Of a stretch of DNA of 10,056 nucleotides, positions 6,931 through 10,056 are shown piece by piece. The notes below the pieces were generated by a model. It was given only the letters and a program-made list of their open reading frames with translations, ran no database searches and was not told where the DNA came from. Position 1 is the stretch's first letter. Each line of letters starts with the position of its first letter. Made by a program: the position numbers and the translations under genes. This DNA comes from Hyphomonas sp. (GTDB lineage: Bacteria; Pseudomonadota; Alphaproteobacteria; Caulobacterales; Hyphomonadaceae), in assembly GCA_029287305.1 (NCBI GenBank), contig JARFRJ010000335.1, positions 1-10,056 of the forward strand. The letters are read 5' to 3'.

Positions 6931-7134
6931 TCATAATGGCTGGCCCCATAACGGCCAGTCCATGGTTTCAAAACCACACACGCCACTTTTAAGCAGAATT
7001 GCCTCGTATGCTTGGATCATCCGGCCTTTGCTTAAAAGCGGGATGGGGCGCATTCTGTCCCGGTAAATTAAAGCCTACAAAGACGCCGTGACCCTACCTA
7101 TATGACTGGCAAGGCGGCGATAAAAACGCCCCAT
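6931..7134 (-). pseudogene. Possible eroded IS110-type transposase fragment
   Basis: One minus-strand frame from 7134 reads MGRFYRRLASHIGRVTASL, a stop at 7075-7077, then ALIYR and 42 further codons to a second stop at 6931-6933. The FYRRLAS-IGR followed by ALIYR resembles, from memory, the C-terminal part of IS110/IS116/IS902 transposases, where the pattern is FYRRLxSRxGxxKAxTATARKLAxLxY. The middle would be deleted and the expected DPG...YR tail is absent. The codons after ALIYR are unrecognised. This is a weak call on about 20 residues. Confidence 0.25.
6938..7062 (+). other. Cluster of four stem-loops upstream of coxB
   Basis: Consecutive hairpins can be drawn. GGCTGGCC (6938-6945) pairs with GGCCAGTC (6953-6960), with one G-U pair. 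TGGTTT (6963-6968) pairs with AAACCA (6971-6976). The 10-bp perfect CTTTTAAGCA (6986-6995) pairs with TGCTTAAAAG (7029-7038). CGGGATGG (7039-7046) pairs with CTGTCCCG (7055-7062), with two G-U pairs. The density suggests a structured leader or small RNA, or remnants of an insertion element. I recognise no RNA family and no terminator T-tract. Confidence 0.35.
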
Positions 7135-7136
7135 CC
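7041..7136. repeat. 10-bp inverted repeat competing with a local hairpin
   Basis: GGATGGGGCG (7041-7050) is the exact complement of CGCCCCATCC (7127-7136). The left arm also forms most of the 5' side of the local hairpin 7039-7062, so the two pairings exclude each other. The nearby octamer GGCGCATT is directly repeated at 7047-7054 and 7144-7151. Confidence 0.4.
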
Positions 7137-7176
7137 GTCCTGAGGCGCATTTGCAGCGGGCCTGTTTGTCTCACCT

Positions 7177-7192
7177 GCGACAATATTATCGC
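7177..7192. promoter_or_regulatory. Near-perfect 16-bp palindrome upstream of coxB
   Basis: GCGACAATATTATCGC is self-complementary except for one symmetric pair of positions. It lies 15 bases upstream of the candidate coxB -35. The halves GCGAC and ATCGC resemble the GCGNC...GNCGC arrangement described for the alphaproteobacterial redox response regulator RegA/PrrA, with one mismatch. An activator or redox-regulator site for the oxidase genes is inferred, not shown. Confidence 0.4.
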
Positions 7193-7206
7193 CAATTTAT
7201 GGTGGG

Positions 7207-7235
7207 TAGACGCTCATAAGCAGTATAGATATAAG
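7207..7235 (+). promoter_or_regulatory. Candidate proximal promoter of coxB-coxA
   Basis: TAGACG (7207-7212, four of six to TTGACA) and TATAAG (7230-7235, five of six to TATAAT) are separated by 17 bases. Transcription would start near 7241-7242. That is only about 7 bases before the ATG at 7249 but about 22 before the GTG at 7264, consistent with use of the GTG start. Confidence 0.4.
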
Positions 7236-7263
7236 CGTGTAGAATTAAATGAAGGAGTCGCTT

Positions 7264-8202
7264 GTGCGGTATCTCATCACACTTTCAGGGCTTTTAGCCA
7301 GCGCCAGCCCGGCATTCGCGCAAGCTGCAGAAGGCAAGCCCGTGCAAGCCGGCGTGACTTTTCAAGAGCCAGCAACGGAATTAGCGCGGCGCGTTTTCAG
7401 TTTCCATGACAATTTGCTGTTATGGATGTGCATTATTATAACACTCTTTGTCGCGGCACTTCTTGTCTACGTCATCATCCGTTATAATCGAAAGGCCAAT
7501 CCCGAGCCTTCAAAAACAACCCATAACACCATGATAGAAGTGGTCTGGACGGCGATCCCTGTTCTGATCCTGATCGCGATTTCCGTTGTCTCCTTCCCGC
7601 TCCTTTATTATGTCGACCGGGCACCGGACCTTGACCGGATCGTATCCGGTGAGATTACTGCCAGTGTGGAAGAACAGGCCGCCGCCTCCGAAGGCTGGCT
7701 AAATATCAAAGCCCAGGGCAATCAGTGGAACTGGACTTATTCCTATGAGGATGTGCTTGATGGCGACGGGTTTCCGCTGGAGTTTACCTCCAACCCTCTG
7801 CATGTGGGCAATAGTCAGGATACGTCCGAAGGCGAGCTTTATCTATCTGTTGACTATCCGATGGTTGTGCCGACCGGGCGCTATGTGCGTTATTATACCG
7901 CCGCATCAGATGTTATTCACTCTTTTGCCATGCCGAGCTTTGGGATCAAGACGGATGCCATTCCTGGCCGCCTGAATGAAGGCTGGTTCCGGGTTGAACG
8001 ACCGGGTGTCTATTATGGCCAATGTTCAGAGCTTTGCGGCAAAAATCATGCCTTTATGCCGATTGAGATCCGTGTTGTCCCGCAAGACCAATACGAGGCA
8101 TGGCTTGAGACGATGCAGTCTGGCGATTTCGATCGTGCCTCGCAGCTTGTTGCCACAATACAAACCGAAAACTCAGCGCTTCGCCTGGCTGAAGCTCAAT
8201 AA
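7264..8202 (+). CDS. coxB: Cytochrome c oxidase subunit II (CuA subunit)
   Basis: Subunit II of an aa3-type cytochrome c oxidase; it takes electrons from cytochrome c at its periplasmic CuA centre and passes them to subunit I. I place the start at GTG 7264 because a strong AAGGAG (7252-7257) lies six bases upstream. The in-frame ATG at 7249 has no Shine-Dalgarno and would put AAGGAG inside the gene. The 312-residue product begins with a signal peptide ending near SPAFA, then two membrane helices around residues 52-74 and 95-116. The C-terminal cupredoxin domain has QGNQWNWTYSYE and the CuA ligands in HSFAMPS and CSELCGKNHAFM. In numbering from ATG 7249 the ligands are His224, Cys259, Glu261, Cys263, His267 and Met270. 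All are present. There is no fused cytochrome c domain after residue 290. coxA follows after 16 bases. Confidence 0.96.
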   Translation: MRYLITLSGLLASASPAFAQAAEGKPVQAGVTFQEPATELARRVFSFHDNLLLWMCIIITLFVAALLVYVIIRYNRKANPEPSKTTHNTMIEVVWTAIPVLILIAISVVSFPLLYYVDRAPDLDRIVSGEITASVEEQAAASEGWLNIKAQGNQWNWTYSYEDVLDGDGFPLEFTSNPLHVGNSQDTSEGELYLSVDYPMVVPTGRYVRYYTAASDVIHSFAMPSFGIKTDAIPGRLNEGWFRVERPGVYYGQCSELCGKNHAFMPIEIRVVPQDQYEAWLETMQSGDFDRASQLVATIQTENSALRLAEAQ

Positions 8203-8218
8203 TTGAAGAGATAATTCC

Positions 8219-9901
8219 ATGCCTTTAGATGCCATAACAGACGATACACCGCACGATGCGCACGATCATAAGCCCGGCTTTTTTGTGCGCTGGTTTTTCT
8301 CAACCAATCACAAAGATATTGGAACGCTTTATCTTATCTTCGCGCTGATAGCCGGCATTATCGGTTATGGCCTGTCTGGGCTGATCCGCTGGGAGCTGAG
8401 TGCGCCGGGCATTGGACCTCTGGCAACGCTGATGGAGTTCCTCTATGGGGTGCAGGGCGATGCGGCGATTGAGCAAGCCAAGCAATTCTATAATGTTGTG
8501 ATCACATATCACGGCTTGATCATGATTTTTTTCATGGTTATGCCAGCTTTAATTGGCGGATTTGGTAACTGGTTTGTGCCTTTAATGATCGGGGCGCCTG
8601 ATATGGCCTTTCCGCGCATGAATAATATTTCTTTCTGGCTAACGGTCGCTGCATTTACGCTGCTCATGTTGTCCATGTTTGTGCCGGGCGGCGCAGGTGG
8701 CAATGGATTTGGCGGGGGCTGGGTGCTGTATCCTCCACTGTCTGGTGAAAAAGGTCACCCAGGGCCTGCTATGGATTTGGTTATTCTATCTCTACATACG
8801 GCGGGTATTGCCTCGATTTTGGGGGCGATTAATTTTATCGTGACAATTCTAAACATGCGGGCACCGGGCATGACATTGCACAATATGCCTCTTTTCGCAT
8901 GGTCAATGCTGGTGACCGCAGCGCTTCTCCTGCTCGCTTTGCCTGTTTTGGCTGGGGCGCTCACCATGCTGCTGACAGATCGTAATTTCGGCTCGCAATT
9001 CTTTGTACCAGAAGGCGGCGGGGATCCGGTTATGTTCCAGCATCTTTTCTGGTTCTTCGGACATCCAGAAGTTTACATTATGATCCTGCCGGGATTTGGT
9101 ATTGTCAGTCACATTATCTCAACCTTCTCACGCAAGCCGATTTTTGGCTATCTCGGCATGGCCTATGCCATGGTCTCCATTGGTGTTATCGGGTTTATTG
9201 TCTGGGCACATCATATGTTTACTGTAGGTATGCCTGTGGATATGAAAGCTTATTTCATTGGCGCGACAATGGTGATTGCGGTGCCGACAGGGATCAAGAT
9301 ATTCTCCTGGATCGCCACAATGTGGGGAGGGTCTCTAAGCTTTGAAGTACCGATGCTTTGGGCTATCGGGTTTATCTTTCTCTTCACACTTGGCGGCGTG
9401 ACAGGTGTTGTGCTCGCCAATGCCGGCATCGATCATACTTTGCATGACACTTATTATGTCGTCGCACACTTCCATTATGTATTATCGCTTGGGGCTGTCT
9501 TTGCCCTGTTTGCCGGCTGGTATTACTGGTTTGATAAAATGTTCGGTATTCAGTTCAATCAGTTGATCGGGAAAGTACATTTCTGGCTGATGTTTGTCGG
9601 GTCCAATATGATTTTCTTCCCGCAGCATTTCCTCGGTATACAAGGTATGCCGCGCCGTTATGTCGACTATAATCCGGCCTATGAATATTGGCATTACTGG
9701 TCATCTATCGGCTATGCGGTCAGCCTTGTGGCAACACTCGTCTTTTTCATCGGACTGGCTGAAGCCATGATCCGACGTCGCAAAGCGGTTGCCAATCCTT
9801 GGGGTGAGGGGGCCACGACACTGGAATGGAGCCTGCCCTCGCCGCCGCCTTTCCACCAGTTCAATACGCTGCCAGAATACAAGAATGAGGGCGGCCATTA
9901 G
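8219..9901 (+). CDS. coxA: Cytochrome c oxidase subunit I, aa3 type
   Basis: Catalytic, proton-pumping subunit of the heme-copper oxidase; twelve membrane helices are expected in the 560 residues. All metal ligands are visible. The low-spin heme ligands are His98 (ITYHG) and His419, and the heme a3 ligand is His417 (AHFHY). CuB is bound by His282, His331 and His332, with the cross-linked Tyr286 in HPEVY. D-channel residues Asp128 and Asn135 ([12 protein letters not shown]), Glu284 and K-channel Lys360 (PTGIK) mark it as an A1-type pump. The first external loop, at about 60-90 before the His98 helix, seems longer than in shorter homologues. The segment after MPRRY reads [13 protein letters not shown], where many relatives have a PDAF...WN sequence. 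A modest GAAGAGA precedes the ATG by 8-9 bases. It is co-transcribed with coxB. Confidence 0.98.
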   Translation: MPLDAITDDTPHDAHDHKPGFFVRWFFSTNHKDIGTLYLIFALIAGIIGYGLSGLIRWELSAPGIGPLATLMEFLYGVQGDAAIEQAKQFYNVVITYHGLIMIFFMVMPALIGGFGNWFVPLMIGAPDMAFPRMNNISFWLTVAAFTLLMLSMFVPGGAGGNGFGGGWVLYPPLSGEKGHPGPAMDLVILSLHTAGIASILGAINFIVTILNMRAPGMTLHNMPLFAWSMLVTAALLLLALPVLAGALTMLLTDRNFGSQFFVPEGGGDPVMFQHLFWFFGHPEVYIMILPGFGIVSHIISTFSRKPIFGYLGMAYAMVSIGVIGFIVWAHHMFTVGMPVDMKAYFIGATMVIAVPTGIKIFSWIATMWGGSLSFEVPMLWAIGFIFLFTLGGVTGVVLANAGIDHTLHDTYYVVAHFHYVLSLGAVFALFAGWYYWFDKMFGIQFNQLIGKVHFWLMFVGSNMIFFPQHFLGIQGMPRRYVDYNPAYEYWHYWSSIGYAVSLVATLVFFIGLAEAMIRRRKAVANPWGEGATTLEWSLPSPPPFHQFNTLPEYKNEGGH

Positions 9902-9954
9902 GGCTTTCTCCAAATCGGATAACGCCCTGTTTCGGCCTATTCGGAAATATTTTT

Positions 9955-9990
9955 TGCAAGAGGGTGCGCTCTTAACAGACTTGCACCCTC
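9955..9990 (+). terminator. Stem-loop downstream of coxA, weak terminator or processing site
   Basis: GAGGGTGC (9960-9967) pairs perfectly with GCACCCTC (9983-9990) over a 15-base loop. An overlapping alternative pairs TGCAAG (9955-9960) with CTTGCA (9980-9985). No T-tract follows, so full termination is doubtful. It may stabilise or attenuate the coxBA message before the next gene. Confidence 0.35.
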
Positions 9991-10015
9991 GCGCTCATGG
10001 CCTAGATGATATATT

Positions 10016-10056
10016 ATGCAAACAGAGCCGACATATACCGCCGATGATATGACGTC
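10016..10056 (+). CDS. Possible start of the next gene (ctaB-like position), partial
   Basis: An ATG opens 13 codons (MQTEPTYTADDMT) to the window edge, 114 bases after coxA. In alphaproteobacterial cox operons the heme O synthase gene ctaB often comes next, and its N-terminus is a variable hydrophilic tail before the first membrane helix, so the sequence is compatible. No good Shine-Dalgarno precedes it and no conserved residue is in view, so identity rests on position alone. Confidence 0.3.
   Translation, partial: MQTEPTYTADDMT

Larger units (their letters stand above)
6521..7263. other. Long intergenic region between puuA and coxB, no intact gene
   Basis: About 740 bases between the divergent puuA and coxB starts. 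I find no credible intact protein gene, tRNA or rRNA. Positions 6541-6870 are strongly AT-rich. From 6890 to 7200 composition returns to near that of the coding regions and contains several hairpins and a possible transposase relic. Promoter-like elements reading toward coxB are seen at 6811-6840, 6861-6866 and 7207-7235. A 14-bp near-palindrome TAAAACACGTTTTA lies at 6785-6798. Confidence 0.7.

Noticed and set aside
6880..7150. tRNA, 6S RNA, SRP RNA or tmRNA in the structured gap
   Set aside because: I could not find the T-arm, closing stem or conserved loops of any of these families on either strand.
9789..10052. 87-codon plus-strand frame overlapping the end of coxA
   Set aside because: Mostly out of frame within coxA; composition is arginine-rich and low in recognisable features, with no ribosome-binding site.

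Overview
The window looks like an alphaproteobacterial chromosome of moderate GC with AT-rich intergenic DNA. The proteins are of alphaproteobacterial type: a gene pair encoding cytochrome c oxidase subunits II and I in that order, and a PuuR-type polyamine regulator beside omega-amino-acid transaminase and CoA-acylating semialdehyde dehydrogenase genes. I cannot place the genus.

Positions 1-6520 hold a five-gene amine/polyamine catabolism block. On the minus strand puuA-like (gamma-glutamylpolyamine synthetase) and puuB-like (gamma-glutamylpolyamine oxidase) form one operon. A puuR-like XRE-cupin regulator lies on the plus strand, convergent with puuB. Divergent from the regulator run an omega-amino acid:pyruvate aminotransferase and a CoA-acylating (methyl)malonate-semialdehyde dehydrogenase. 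The likely scheme is: PuuA glutamylates a diamine or polyamine, PuuB oxidises it to the aldehyde, and downstream omega-amino acids (beta-alanine or GABA type) are transaminated. MmsA then turns malonate semialdehyde into acetyl-CoA. No puuC (aldehyde dehydrogenase of the classical pathway), puuD (gamma-glutamyl hydrolase) or transporter is present in the window.

Positions 6521-7263 are about 740 bases without an intact gene. The distal half is very AT-rich and carries an 11-bp inverted repeat and a good sigma70-like promoter reading toward the cox genes. The proximal half is crowded with hairpins, holds a short stretch resembling an eroded IS110-type transposase, and ends in a near-perfect palindrome and a promoter candidate just before coxB.

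Positions 7264-9901 encode aa3-type cytochrome c oxidase subunits II (CuA) and I (heme a, heme a3, CuB), 16 bases apart, followed by a stem-loop. The first 13 codons of a possible next gene (ctaB would be the usual neighbour) run off the window.

No clearly new biological system is visible. The best leads are a shared PuuR-like operator motif at two promoter positions and the structured DNA upstream of coxB.
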